Shown one piece after another: positions 23,445-36,397 of a stretch of 64,000 nt of DNA (within the stretch, counting starts at the first letter, position 1; each line of letters starts with the position of its first letter). The DNA lies in NCBI GenBank assembly GCA_027257055.1, contig JAPVLO010000097.1:4030001-4094000 (forward strand). The letters are read 5' to 3'. This stretch comes from Cephalopachus bancanus (taxonomy: Eukaryota; Chordata; Mammalia; Primates; Tarsiidae). The notes beneath the pieces were generated by a model. The model worked only from the letters and a program-made list of their open reading frames with translations, had not been told where the DNA came from and searched no databases. The position numbers and the translations under genes were made by a program.

Positions 23445-24030
23445 ATGTTTATCTTTGTAGCACATGTAGTGCATTTTTATGGGGTAGTGTATACTTGTGG
23501 AGTACAATGTGATATTTTGATCTATGTATACATTGTACAAAGATCAAACCAGCTAATTAACATATTTGTCACATATTTAAGGTATTTATCACCTTACCTA
23601 TCAACTTATCGTTTTTGTAGTGAAAACATTAAAAATATATTCCCTGAATATTTTTGAAATCTGCAATATATTATTATTAACTATTGTTACCATCCAGTGA
23701 AATAGACCACTACATCTTATTTCTCCAGCCTAACTGAAACTTTGCGCCCTTTGATTATCTTCCCTTTCTCCATTACTTCCCTTCCTCCCCCAGCCTCTGG
23801 TAATTGCCTTTCAACTCTCTGTTTCTGTGAGATTGACTTCTTTAGATTCCACATCTAAAAGATCAAACAGTATTTGCCTTTCTGTGCCTGGCTTATTTCT
23901 CTTAGCATAATGTTCTTCAGTCCCATCAAAAAATGGATAAATAAATGTTGTACGCACATGCACGCATATGCATGCATGCACATATATATAATGGAATGCT
24001 ATGCAGCCTTTAAAAAGAAAAATTCTGTCT
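23445..24030 (-). mobile_element. LINE-1 3' end, minus strand, with inverted 5' segment
   Basis: From 23445 to about 23927 the strand is antisense L1 3' UTR and ORF2 end (ACATGTAGTGCATTTTTATGG, GTGATATTTTGATC, CTTAGCATAATGTTCTTCAG). At about 23928 it flips to sense (AAAAAATGGATAAATAAATG, ATAATGGAATGCTATGCAGCC). The two blocks are neighbours in the source L1. This is a minus-strand insertion with a 5' inversion. The sense block contains a 42-nt purine/pyrimidine alternation. Confidence 0.75.
23949..23990 (+). repeat. Strict purine-pyrimidine alternating tract
   Basis: All 42 bases alternate pyrimidine and purine, mixing TG, CA, CG and TA steps (for example GTACGCACATGCACGC and CATGCATGCA). 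It lies inside the L1 inverted block and probably grew from its CACATATACA region. It is a candidate Z-DNA former. Confidence 0.85.
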
Positions 24031-24049
24031 ACACACTTTTCTGTGTTTA

Positions 24050-27000
24050 TTTTTAAGTTTTTAGTGCTTTTACTTTTTAAGGAACTGTTACTTCTCTTTC
24101 ATTTCATCTACTTCAAAAAAACTTTCCCACATCCTTTGGAGTTATCTTTTCTAATGTACTGAGAAATTTTGTAAACATTTAATATGCCTAAATTTTAAAA
24201 GACTTAATAAGATACAATACAGATCTGAGAAGGAATATGCTTCATTTCAAGCATAAACATTTTAGAAATATTTAGGGAAGTAATTTTTTTAAAAAAACTA
24301 TATTTCTGTATCTATCAAATGATTAAGTTTTTGGAAGTCTAAATTACAGAACATGATTTAATATCTAAAGGTGTGACACATCTTTTATCAAATTTATTTT
24401 CAAAAGTATATCCTATGATCTAAAGCAATTAGCTCCTCCCCACCCCCGCATTTTAAAGGCAGGAACCAGAATTACAGAACAAAAAGCTTAAACAACTTAA
24501 AGAAGTTTATGGAGTTAATTATAGCAAGACTTTTGCTGGCACTTTTGAGACCATCAAAGTCCTTATAAGTTTCCACTACAGATGTCCTTTAACATGCTAG
24601 GCCATGGAAAGGAGAAATCCTTCAGTGACAAAGTAATTTCCCAAATTAGTTTGTACCTCATTTATTATGGTGCCACATTTTTATGGATTCCTCATAGATT
24701 CTCTACCACCTGTAACGTGACACAGCATTGGACAGATCCCAGAATTCTGGACTCTCTCTGTCTTGGTACCCTGGACAGAATAAAGATGTCTTCCCAAACT
24801 CTGTGGTCTATCAATACCATTGCAGTCTCTCTCTTGATTTAACTCTAGAATCCCTCATATATTTGAGCTCCCTTCCTAGATTCCAATTTCATATAAGGCC
24901 TAACCCTGGACTGAACAGGAACAAGGTCCAACTTTTCCATTATCATGCTAGTACTATGTTACCACCCTAGATAAATGTCTTCACTTGATGGGCTAGCACA
25001 AGTCAAATGAATATAAGAAAGTGAATGAAAATCAAAAATGTGATCATAGGCTCAAGAAATAGGCCAAGTTTGAAGTGAGTTTGGATTCTATCACTGTCTA
25101 AGCACGAAATGTAAGCATTATGACATAGCCCACCAGGTTTTGCTTATTTATTGGTGCATGGCTTTTGGAGCTTTCCACATTTTGGGTACAAGTGCTAAGG
25201 TGAAATTTTATAAAGGTTTGTAAAATCTCATGCATAGATTTGAAAAGCACTCAGTCTCTCTTCCTTGTCACTATTACCTCAAGCAAACAATTTTAAATAT
25301 TTCATTGCACTTAAACACCAAGATAGAAATCCAAAGCAAGTCCACAATTTTGCATAGATTAACTGGAATCCTAAAAATAATAAAACCCAAAGCAATCAAT
25401 ATCAAGCCAAAATGTCATGTGCTGCTTTCATGTTGATACATTGTCGTCTTAGATGGCAGAAAATGTATTTGCTAACACTGTGCTTTGCTTGGCTTGGGTT
25501 GTATAAACCATATTAGAGAAACAAGTTAGTCACTAAATGCATAAACATCCCTCCCCCACAAGTGTATGCAAAACACGCACACACTGATAAAGACTGAAAT
25601 AATTTTTTGAAAAGATCTTTATCCCTCCTAGGCATGTTTGATCTAAATAATAATTTTAAAAACACCTTTTTTCTTCAAAAAAGTATTAGTTCAGCTTTGC
25701 TAGGTAAGGATTTTTAATTAAGGGTGTACAGTGCTGCTTGCAAATATGGAATGTGTTTTCCTTGGTCACTTGCTACCATACTTCCCAACTCCAATTATAC
25801 AGAAATTTTTTCTCACAAGGAGATCCAATTTATGCAGAGCCAAACAGGAAACAGACTCCTTGTCATCGCCCCTTTGTGAGTATGTTAATAGACAATCTGT
25901 AAAACTAATCTGCCTTCAAATTATTCTGACAGTTTGGAGCCCAACAACCAGCTGTCAATTCCACAGCTTCCTCTTCTCATTCTCTTGGATACTTTATTGA
26001 AGAATCTCCTCTAACCACAACATGAGATATTTTTGTACCTACAATCGCACACCTTCTTAATAAAAGATTAATATTACTATGATATATGACATAGGCAAAA
26101 TGAATTAAAAAGATGACTCAAGTTTCTTCAAAAAATACTTTTAAAAATTGATTTAAAAGCATTGGATTGTGAGGTGAAATGTGACCAAAAAAAATTCAGC
26201 TGGAATCTATATATAGACATTTCTACTGATGTATAGTGACACTGATTTTTTTTAGCTTAGCAAAATGAAAAAGTGACTAGTTAGAGATATTGGAAAACTT
26301 CGGTAAGAACAAGATATGAGAGCTGACATTAATACATATCAATTTATAATACTTATCTAATTTAATCTTCTCTGAAGCTTTTTTCCCCTCTAACTATTAA
26401 GACCCAAACAAGCAGCTTGAAGCTAATGAAATACATTAGTAATTACATAATAATCTCTTTAAAAACTAAAAATATGGTTCTGTCCCATCCCCCCTTACAC
26501 AAAGACTGATTTTCTTGATAACATTCTAAAGAGAAAAAAATCTGGGTGCTTAATTTTGTCAAGTAGATTTATTTTACAAATAATAAACTGTTTTAAAATA
26601 GAATGTTCATAAAGTTAAAGTAGCTATGGTCAATGGCAGTTATATCTGTAGACTCCAGATGGCTATCTCCCAAGTGGGTGTGCCCTTAAAAGAGTGGGTG
26701 CAAATTGTTGTTTTAGGGTATAGGAAGTATTAGAAATCCCATTTGTATTTTTGTTTGATTATAAAGAGTGAATTAAACTTTACTCTAACTTAAATAACAT
26801 ATCAACCTTGATGAACTTACTTGCTCTGTATGTGAGAAAGTTACTTCCTCTACATTCAGGTTTCCCAGCAGAAAGAGGGCTCGGTGAAGCGTGTAGATGT
26901 TGGCAGCACCCACTAGGCTCCGTTGTTATCTTCCAGTGCCATATGGCAAATTGCAATTTATATAGGCCAACGTATGTGCATTTAAACTTTACCGACCTAA

Positions 27001-28180
27001 ATGTTGGTATGTTTACAATAGTTTGTGGTAGAAAAGAAATCATTCTGTAAAGTTATGTAAGTCAATATATCAATTTTAGGGGTGGTCAGTAGCATGGTAC
27101 CAAGCAGATATTTTAAAGAAAAATGAATTCAATCTGCTCCTTTATTGTAAGAGCAATGCTTTAAAATTATGAGGAAGAAATTGTTTTTAAAAATCTATAT
27201 TTTATGAAGAGAACACTTAGAAAACAGTTATTTGGGGATGTCTCTGTCTAGTTGGGTCATTATTTTACAAAATTTAACTAAGGTTGTTATCTGTGTGCTA
27301 TATATATAAATATGAAGTCACTAAAAAGCAGATTTTAAAACTTTTAATATTTTGAATGAGAATTTCAGAGATTTTTGCATTCATTTGCTAAAAATAGAAG
27401 AAAAAAAATTTAACCCCTTCTAAGCTGTTTGAAAGAACAGCTCATAGACATTAAGGAAGAAATTGGTAGGATGAATCAACAAAATTCTTTTCATAATTGT
27501 TTAGATAGATAAAATTTAAAAACAAGCATAGTGTTTTGATAAGTGTGGCTGCTGATCTCTTCATGTATTTGGTTCTTTGTGTCTTTGCAACGTAATCTTT
27601 TTTAACTTATGAAAGCCATGAAGGTCAAGTGAATTAACTTACAACCAGAAATGTTGTCATATTTCCAGAAAAATGAAATATCAGTAGATTCAGTAATATT
27701 GCTAGCACTAATAGTTATCATTGTTAATTAGTCATTAATTAGTAGTGTTTTAGTGTAAAAAAATTAACAGTAATAAATACAATGTAAAAGGAATGTTAAA
27801 TATTGTTTAATTCATCTTTATTTTATATTTCAAAATTTCTAGTTTGGGATGTATTTTACGCATGTAATATTAGTAGGACACAGTTATGATTTTAAATTAA
27901 ATATGTATGCATATGTTATTGACTCACAACATTTTAATAATGGGGTGCAATATCTGAAGTCTTTAGCTATCACTTTTTTCGGAATTCAGCTTGCAGCCAT
28001 CTGCATATATAGACTTGAGAATACATTATACTGTAAAGATAAAAAATGTTATTCTGACATATCGGGAAATAATATTGAGCTATTAAAGATATATTTCTAT
28101 CAAGTATATTTCTGTAATATTCAGGAAAAAATGATAAATTTTGAGAGTTTTTTTCCCTTTCCATCATGTAAATCAGTTAA
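24050..28180. other. About 4 kb of repeat-poor unique DNA
   Basis: No SINE, LINE, LTR or DNA transposon was recognised in this interval, unusual for this window. No gene is evident. A less AT-rich patch at 26780-27050 is open on both strands. Such repeat-poor stretches may be under constraint, but only alignment can show that. Confidence 0.4.
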
Positions 28181-28189
28181 GTTTTAGTC

Positions 28190-28345
28190 ATTCATTTAAC
28201 AGATAGTTATTGTGCACCTGCTATATGGAAGGCACTGTTCAAGACACTGAGGATATAATAGTGAACATAACAGAGCCCTCTACTCTCATATAAAGCTTAT
28301 ATTTTACAGGCAGGAGATACAGACTCAAAAGTAACAACAAAAATG
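28190..28345 (-). repeat. LINE-2 3' end fragment
   Basis: TCATTCATTTAACAGATAG, TATTGTGCACCTGCTATATGG, AAGGCACTGTTCAAGACACTG and GCAGGAGATACAGACTC follow the antisense L2 3' end in order. Confidence 0.8.
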
Positions 28346-28349
28346 TCAA

Positions 28350-29160
28350 GCAAATACAGGGCTGATATCCCACTGGGGTGGGCTGAGAAGTATGTACAAA
28401 TTACATACTACTGAAATATTTGTGTACCACATGGTAAGTAGTCCCTGAAGTGCACCTCCCTTGCCCTGGCCACCACATATCCTCCCTGGGGAATTCCTGG
28501 TCTTCCACTACATGTAGACTCTATGAGATTAATGTCTGGCCCAATAGGAGCCTGGCAGGCTATCATCCTGATTGGTGGTATTGGCATCCCCATGATGATT
28601 GCTTAATATTTTGACTTTTACTCCTGGTAAATATTTACCCAGGGGTGACGTTAAATAAAAGGAGAGAATAATAAAGGGTAACAAATCAAGTGGCAAGGGG
28701 CATGTTTTTGTTTTTAGACATGCAGTTAGAAAAGTCCTTCAGAGAGCTAAAGGAAAAGAAAAGGAGTGAGCATGTTTGTAAGCGAGTAGAAAAAGGAGAC
28801 AGAGAGAAAACCCAAAGGTCTAGAGCTTCCAAGTTCAAACTTTGATGGCGTTCATGTAGGGCTCTTTGTGAAAATCAGAAATTTGAAGATCCACATCAAT
28901 TTTATAAAAGCAATCAGAAATTAGGGCTCAGGTGTTAAACAAATTAGTCATTTTCCCACTTACTGGTCAAGACTAATCTGAATGGTGCTTTTATACAAAA
29001 CATTCAAAATCACTCCTGAGTGGATTTAGTATTTATTTATTTTTAGTTTCTAGAATTCTGAACTCAAATTCAGAAGACTTAGACTTTCTCTTAAAACAAG
29101 ATCTGATGATTTCCTACTGCCTCTCTTGCATAGTTTTTAATAAAAAAATTTAAAAATACA
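28350..29160. other. Unique non-coding DNA
   Basis: Nothing assignable. A minus-strand frame at 28408-28593 lies in a locally GC-richer patch; it is rich in Gly, Pro and Ile and has no recognised domain. A good donor-like ATGGTAAGT on the plus strand at 28429-28437 has no partner. Confidence 0.4.
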
Positions 29161-29164
29161 CAAA

Positions 29165-29300
29165 CATTTGTGCTTTTCCTCCATTTATTCAACAAAACGT
29201 ATGGAGAACTTACAACAATGAACTGGGATATCAAAGATCCCTGCTTTCTAGGATTTTGCATTTATAGTTAGGGATATAGACTTTTGAATGGATAAAAGAA
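29165..29300 (-). repeat. Possible LINE-2 fragment
   Basis: CCATTTATTCAACAAAACGTATGGAGAACTTACAACAATGAACTGGGATATCAAAGATCCCTGC follows the antisense L2 end loosely. Confidence 0.45.
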
Positions 29301-29304
29301 AGAA

Positions 29305-30825
29305 AGAAGTGGTAAATCCATAATGTGTGTTTAAAATGTTGAGCAATGCTGAATTTTCTCCCTATTCTTTCACATAATTAAATGCTTTTTATTGACACTT
29401 TTCATCATTTGCATTAAAAAGTAAATATAAAAAATAATAAAAGGCACCAACCTTATTAATAATTAAATAATAAAATGCACCAACCTTATTATTAATTTAA
29501 AATTTTATTATTTTAAAACTACTTTGAGCACCAAATCAGACCACTCATAGAGTTCATAAGAAAAAAAGAGAGAGACCTGGTTGAAATCCTCTAATTTTGT
29601 AATTCTAATTTAATAAATACATTTTATTCACTTTCACAAGACAGACATAAGAAAAGTAAAATGTATAGAATCTTATCTAGCATAGTGACCATAAACTTAT
29701 CAAACTTTTAAATAATCTACCTGATTTTACCTATGGCCTTTGGCACTATCCACAGGCTGACAATTCTTCATTTTCTATCTCTCTCTCTCTCTCTTTTTTT
29801 CTTCTAATGGCCCTGTCTTCTAACATAATAGAATCCATTTACCAGTTGCACTATAAAGCAGAGTAACAAGGAGGCTTGAACAATTTTTGCCACATCCATC
29901 ATTATCTTCGATATTTGCAGAGTCACACACAGCAATCTGGTTTCATGCCAATTCTCTGGGTGAGACACGATTATATGTGTTTTACTATTTCCTTGGCATC
30001 TTTTGTACTTTACTTATATCAAAAGCCTGTTGATCCCCAGAACTTCAATTTTCTCCCTGGTTTAGGAAGCAAGGGAAAAAATATATAGCTCCTATAGGGA
30101 GAAAGAGTGGTTGCTACATAGTACGCCTTTACGTGCTCTGTCCTAAGACTACCTATTAGAAAAACTGCTATCTTGCATGCATTTGTCTGGAGAGAGAAGA
30201 AAGGGAAAAAAATATAGGATATTTTGTATTTTTAATTGATATATCATAGTTGTACATGTTATACTAGAAGGAAATTAAGTTGGCACAGTATTCTATAGAT
30301 ACCCATTCTTTATGGTAAATGCAGAATGCCAGAATTCTAGCATTAGCTAGAAGTTTTGAAAAAATCCCTCCATAAATATTTGGCATACAGGAGAATTATA
30401 CTAAAACAGACAGGAAAAAAAAACTAAAAGATGGTCATATCAGATCACTTAATGCATCGTCTAATACCTGCAGAATCTCTGTAAACTAATCCAGCAAGTA
30501 TGATGACACGTAATTTTCTTTTTCAATTCTTACTGAGGGGATTCCAGGTATAGGTACTCTGTAGTAACCAAAAACAAAGAAGAAAAACAAAAACAAATTG
30601 TATCTTAGTTTAAATAACATGCTATATGCAAGAGGAGAAAATTGAATCACAAATTTTTGATGGTCTGCTGGTTGAACTGCTTTCTCTATAATTGCTGTTG
30701 TTTCAAGTGCATCAGATAAAAACATACAAACTAGAGGATAAAACACTCACCTAAATCACCAGCAACTGTCATATATACCTCTGTAATGAGAAAATGTAGC
30801 TGTGTGTGCCATATTTTTCAAAAAT
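29305..30825. other. Unique AT-rich DNA
   Basis: Mostly unassignable. It contains a 33-bp tandem duplication (29432-29497), a CT run (about 29776-29793) and a short L1-like antisense end near 30226-30265. Confidence 0.4.
29432..29497 (+). repeat. 33-bp tandem duplication
   Basis: Two adjacent 33-bp units, at 29432-29464 and 29465-29497, both contain GCACCAACCTTATTA and agree at 31 of 33 positions. The low divergence points to a fairly recent local duplication. Confidence 0.95.
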
Positions 30826-30829
30826 AATG

Positions 30830-31015
30830 CTGGTTAAGAGTTAGGATATATGAATTATTCTCTGGAATCTCACACTTAAGTTCTCTGAGTTTTTGTTCCT
30901 TTAGTTGTTAAATGGTTATAATGAGCTGATATTCACAGGATTGTTTTGAGGGTTAAATAAAATAATGCAACAAGTTAAACAGAGAACTCAAAATAAATGT
31001 TAATATCATTATAAT
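30830..31015 (+). repeat. MIR SINE, plus strand
   Basis: TTAAGAGTTAGGATATATG (head), TTTAGTTGTTAAATGGTTATAATG, GATTGTTTTGAGGGTTAAATAAAATAATG and ACTCAAAATAAATG (tail) follow a MIR in order. The middle is decayed. Confidence 0.7.
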
Positions 31016-31130
31016 GAACACAATGTTAGTATATTTCTTCTTCAAATGTGTGTTTTTTTTTACATCTATGTCTATATTAATTCCAAAACTATCCTCTACA
31101 AAGTTTCCTCTGAAGCAGAATACCCTAGAA

Positions 31131-31310
31131 CTGTGATTCTCAAATTGTAATCTCAAGCCAGCCGCATTATCTGGGAACTTGTTAAAAATGCAAACTCCAA
31201 GGCCAGACCTCAGACCTATTGAATCAGACTCAGGGGATGGGGCAAACAATCTAAATTTTGACAAGCCCTCTAGGGGGATTCTAATACACACTAAAATTTG
31301 AAAACCACTG
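31131..31310 (+). mobile_element. MER5A-like hAT transposon fossil
   Basis: The inverted ends are CTGTGATTCTCAA at the left and TTGAAAACCACTG at the right. The body includes GGGAACTTGTTAAAAATGCA, CCAGACCTCAGACCTATTGAATCAG and GGGGATGGGGC, as in MER5A of the Charlie group. It is 180 bp, close to the family's usual 189. The expected 8-bp flanks (CCCTAGAA and AGCTAGAT) agree at five positions, fitting great age. Confidence 0.88.
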
Positions 31311-31319
31311 AGCTAGATT

Positions 31320-34300
31320 TCAGAAAGTAAGCAAGTATGTGTATGTTATATGCCATCCAGGTAATTATTTATCTTATTTTATGTCACTTCATCTTGAGAC
31401 AGTAAATAATCAGAAGTTATACTCCAGGCACCAGAACTCTTAAGATCTTCCATAAATTTTCTTATAGATCCTTTAGGTTAATCAGAATCATCAGGGCTAA
31501 TTACAATTAAAGGAGCCTAATATTCTTAGCTTTTACATTTTTTAGAAAACTAAATATGATTTGTCAGTTATATTGTACAATGGTTAGTGATTAAAATGTG
31601 CATTTTATACAGGGAGTGCCAAAAAAAAAATACACATTTTAAGTATGACATTTGCTTAAAGATAGTGTTAATCAAATGAATGTTAGCATCTTCCTTTCCT
31701 ATGATTCTGACTTAGGCTTAAGCTTTATATCTGAGTCTAAGATACCAATAGAGTAAGTGAATTTAAAGATTATACATTTACAACATTTAGGAGAAAAATA
31801 TAAGGCTAGAAGTGTTATCCCTTTATTTGAGTAAAAAATTAGTTACTGGAGATTCATTAAAACTATTCTAAAGTACTTTTTAAAAAGACAAAGTACTTAA
31901 AAAGTGGATAAAGATAATGATTTCTAAAAATATGCTAAACAGAAAAAACAGTAAAAATTAGATGGAATCTGCTTGAAATAAAGGTAGAAATCATTTCCAG
32001 GAAAAGAAGATAAAAATGCTTTAATGTGACAATCAAAAAAGATGTTGGAAAATTTTAAGAAATAAATATAAAAATGTCATAACAGAATTTTAAGTTATAC
32101 TAGAAATAGAAATGAAAGCATCAATCCAATCTGTGATGCATTTAAGAAACATTTCTGGGATTCAGAGAAGAGGGTCACAAAATAATAGAAGACCAAAGAG
32201 AATGTGATAATTAAGTGGCAAAAGAGATGCAAACCCCAGATGGTTTATATTCCTGAAGAAAATAGAGAACAAATGGAAACAAACTAATAGGCAAAAGGGA
32301 AAAGAGTAAAAATATCCTGGGCAGATAAGATATCTGAGAATACAAGTCAAGGAAACATAATATATTCCAGACAAAATTAAGTAAAAGACAGCAATATAGG
32401 TTCTGGATAATGATAAAAGAACTACCAGGATGCTCCAAGGATGGTTTATCCACAAGTAGGGTCATTGCAGAATTGTGATAATGAATACCACCTATAACAT
32501 GAAATGAAAAATCTTCATAATAGATCATCATGTGACAAAGGTAAATAGCACAACAGAATAAACCTATAATGCCATTTTTACAAATTAAATGGTATACAAC
32601 AGAAAATTAATAGTGGTTTTCTGTGGTGATAAGTAGTGAGAGTACATTTTTCTTATTTTATTCTTGTCTTCATTCACTAAATGTATAGCAAAATAGATGT
32701 TGCATTTATAAGAAGTATAAGAGAAAATATAATTTACCAAAAGAAATTGTCAGTTTGAGTATTGTGCAAAATCATTTCATACAGGGAAGAATTATTTTAA
32801 TCCAAGTAAGGACTGATAAAGGTTGTAGGAAAAATGAAATGATTTAGAAAAGTAATTGGGTTAGAAATATAGCTCTCTAACTGTTATTGAGAGAACTGGT
32901 AATGGCCAATGTCCTTTGGGCACATGACTGCTATTTTTTAATTTTTCTCTTCAGTTTGTTTTTGTTGTTGTCTATATCTCCTCTGATAAAAGAAAGAGAG
33001 TATTACTAGTTAAATAAAAGAAACTTAATTTGTTTTACTAAAAACCTTGTATATATTACAAAAGTGCTTAGTCTATGACATAATGTACTTAATGTGTGCA
33101 TAATATAGACTAATATGGAATTAAACACACACTATTTGACATAGAACAATAAACTTATATTCTGCTTAGGGGCCTATCAATTACTTGTCTTGAAATTTTA
33201 CAATGAAATCTCTTTACATGATATTTACTTGGATGGTAGGAATTTGTATTTAAATAACTTTGCAAATATCATCCCAAAATATTTATATCATATCACATAC
33301 ATATGCCTTTTTTTTTTTTTTTTTTTTGGTGGAAGGACACTTGGCAAGCTAACACAGCACAGGAAACTTTTTAAACTAGAATATAAAAAAGAGATATTTG
33401 CAAATACAGAAACAGACAAATCTGTGGATAACACAAATAATCACAGTAGCGCTAAGTTACACAGTTTCAAAATCTTTTTATTTGGTTGTTTGTTCTGAAC
33501 CTTTATAACGGGAGAAAGTCATTGTCAAGATAAATTCAGTATCTACTTTTCAGTCCACAAAATCCAGAGGTGAGCCTAAGAAACAAGTGATTAAACTTAA
33601 TTTCAAATGTTGAAGCTTTCCAGTGTGATGAAGACATAAAATAAATAATCAGAGGTCCCTTATTTGCTTCTTTCTTGGAGCAAATTCAGTTATTAAGGGT
33701 GACTGACACACTGAGCAGTTCGTGAAAGAGTTGTTTAATTTGGAAATGCAATGACATTTTTAGCATGGATCTGGAGGATTTAATTTCTTTCTAATATTAA
33801 ACATTCTTTTTTTAATCAAGTGCTTTTTCATTGACAGTCTAAAGTATTTGTATGAAAAATTCCCCTTTCATTCATTCTGAGAGCCTTGGTTTTCACTTTC
33901 TTTTTTTAATATTTATTTTCCCTCTTTACCCATTAAATTGTCATTGAGTAATTTAATAAATGGGGAGAAACAATTTTCTAATTCAAAAGTTGTGAACTCA
34001 GATATAGCTTCTTTATGTAATTTATTCATCACCATGGAATGAGCAGACATTCTGGGATTTAAATAAAATAAAGTCCACTTATTTAGTGTGCATATATCAA
34101 ATTGAGATATAAAACTGAAAACAAGTAGTTACTCAATATATAATCCTTTAATCACTGAATATATTTTATTTTCTCAACAAATATTTGGTAAACTCCCCGG
34201 TCCAACATAGTATCACATTTGACCTGGTCTGCAGCATGTTTAAATTTTGCTAGATTTTTCTATATTTATCAAAAAATTATGCTAAAATGCATAGAGAAAA

Positions 34301-35310
34301 TACAACATTTTGGATTGTGTTACTGTAAATATACCTAATATATTAACCTACAAAATGAAGAAAATTTTTATCAGATAATGATTCTATATTTTTTGACATC
34401 CTTAGTCTTCTGCTGCAGTCGAATTACTTCTCACAGATATATCAATAGGTGGAGAAAGAAGTAGTCGAAGCAATAAATATCACCGTTACCCATTCATTTA
34501 CACCCATCAGCAAGCAGGTCAGTGGTGAATATAAATCAATACCAAAACCCCTCAGATATTCATACATGCATTTATCTAATTACATTAAACTTCAAATTTC
34601 TTCTTTCTTTGTTCTTTTTATTGATATCAATATTACTAATGACTCATACTGTAGTCATTTAGGTTTCCAAGATGGGTTATGTTGTACTAAGTAATATAAA
34701 GAAAAAAAATTAGACTGATATTCATATCTAATTGCAAGCATAATCAAGCAAATTAAGAATTTCAAACATATTTTAAAATGCCACAATTTAGAAAAATATA
34801 AATTAATATTTACATATGTCTAAAGATGCCAGCAAGAAAGCAGGCTAGACACCCGCAGCAAATTTTGAAACACAAATGAACAAGCAAGATACACCCTATG
34901 TCCAGAGACACTCCCAGGATAAAATTTGATAATGCACATAGAAATACTATATAATTATGCAGTGTCATGTTTTGGTTAACATGCAGATTCAAGAACCATA
35001 TAACAATTTTCTGACTTGTCTATTGACTATATTGAGTAGGAGTAGTATTCGAAGTGCACTAAACTTTGGAAGCTTTGCTTGAATTGGCAATCTGAAGTAT
35101 GAGTCTGCTAAGAGTTATCATAATTAATGGCTAAGAGGATATTAATACTAGTGACATGCCTGTCTCTTTGAGATGAAGTATGCTCACATAGGTCACAGAA
35201 CAGCTTATAGTAGGTATGGCCTTTAATCTCTTCTAAGTGGAAACACATTTAAGCCTGCCTGTAAGCTAAAAGAAGCATGAGATTTTGATAAGATAATTTA
35301 AAAATGCTGG
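31320..35310. other. About 4 kb of AT-rich unique DNA
   Basis: No gene and no confidently assigned repeat. It holds a 20-nt T run at 33308-33327 that may be the tail of a minus-strand retrocopy without a recognisable body. Overlapping minus-strand frames at 32162-32531 are in two phases of the same DNA and are not credible. Confidence 0.4.
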
Positions 35311-35314
35311 AAGA

Positions 35315-35545
35315 CAGTTGATTATTTATTTACCACCAACAATGTACCAGGCAGGGTTTTATGACAATGATGCTGCATTGAAAAAGAAACAAGGTGTCTA
35401 CCCTTAAAGCGATTCAATTTTACTTAGAGAAGTAGACAATAAAACAAAAGAGGTAATAAATTTAAACAATTTTACATAGTGATTAGTGCTCTGAAGAAAG
35501 TAAATTAGGGTAATGATGAAGAGTGATTGAAGAAAGGAAATTTCA
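35315..35545 (-). repeat. LINE-2 3' end fragment
   Basis: ATTTATTTACCACCAACAATG, TACCAGGCAGGGTTTTATG, ACAAGGTGTCTACCCTTAAAG and GTGCTCTGAAGAAAG follow the antisense L2 end in order, with heavy divergence. Confidence 0.65.
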
Positions 35546-35789
35546 TCTAGGTGGTTAGATGTTGTCTTTGAGCTGAATGTAATAATCTGCCGAGCATCAT
35601 TCCAAGTATGCATTCTGTACTCAAATATATTCCTGAAATATTGAAAGAGGACTCCTATTACCAAAAAATTTCAGTAGAAGGTTCTGCTCACAACTGTATT
35701 TGTTTTTGAGCATGGCAAATGGATAAAGTGAAATGATATATAATAACACCAAACAAAATCTGTCAAACGCCTTGTAATGTCTTTTTTAT

Positions 35790-35955
35790 ATATTTTGACT
35801 AATATTTACCAGAATAATATGAAGTTAATCTTATTATCAACATTTCTGAAAGGAGAACACTGAGATGAGCGGTGCAGTGACCTGCCTGAATTACACAAGC
35901 AAAACAGGAATTTGAACCGGATGTCTGACTCTTAAGTATAAACTCTTTCTGATAG
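35790..35955 (-). repeat. MIR SINE, minus strand
   Basis: GGAGAACACTGAGATGAG, GCAGTGACCTGCCTGAATTAC and ACAGGAATTTGAACCGGATG match the reversed MIR core and B-box region in order. Confidence 0.7.
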
Positions 35956-36397
35956 TTCACATTCATCGTTTTATTCCATGTACATCTTTAACCACAATAA
36001 TGGGTCTGCACTTGGCACATAAACATTCATCTTGTCATTTCCTATTCCTTTTCAGTGCCTGGATTTATTTTGGCAAAAAGAACAATTAAAGGGATGACGC
36101 AAAAATTTGTACTTCCAGAATTTTGGAAATTCCTATTAGTTACATTTTCTCTGGAAATAAGTTGTTTGTATACAAAAGAAAAATTGTAAATATTGTTATC
36201 TATTTTCTTTTTTTGAGGGAAGAGTACAGTAAACACTGTTGTTACTCTAGCCAGGTCACTCTCTTGGGACAGCACACCTATCCAGTGTTTGCTGTGAATG
36301 ACGTTGACTAACTTATCCCACCTGCATCCCTTCTCCCAGAGACTTACTAGCTAGGCAGACTGAAACTGTTCCTCTTTGGAAATGTCTGGGATTTTTT

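Noticed and set aside
28408..28593. Minus-strand 61-codon gene
   Set aside because: No domain, no start context and no neighbouring exon. The donor-like ATGGTAAGT there is on the opposite strand and has no partner.
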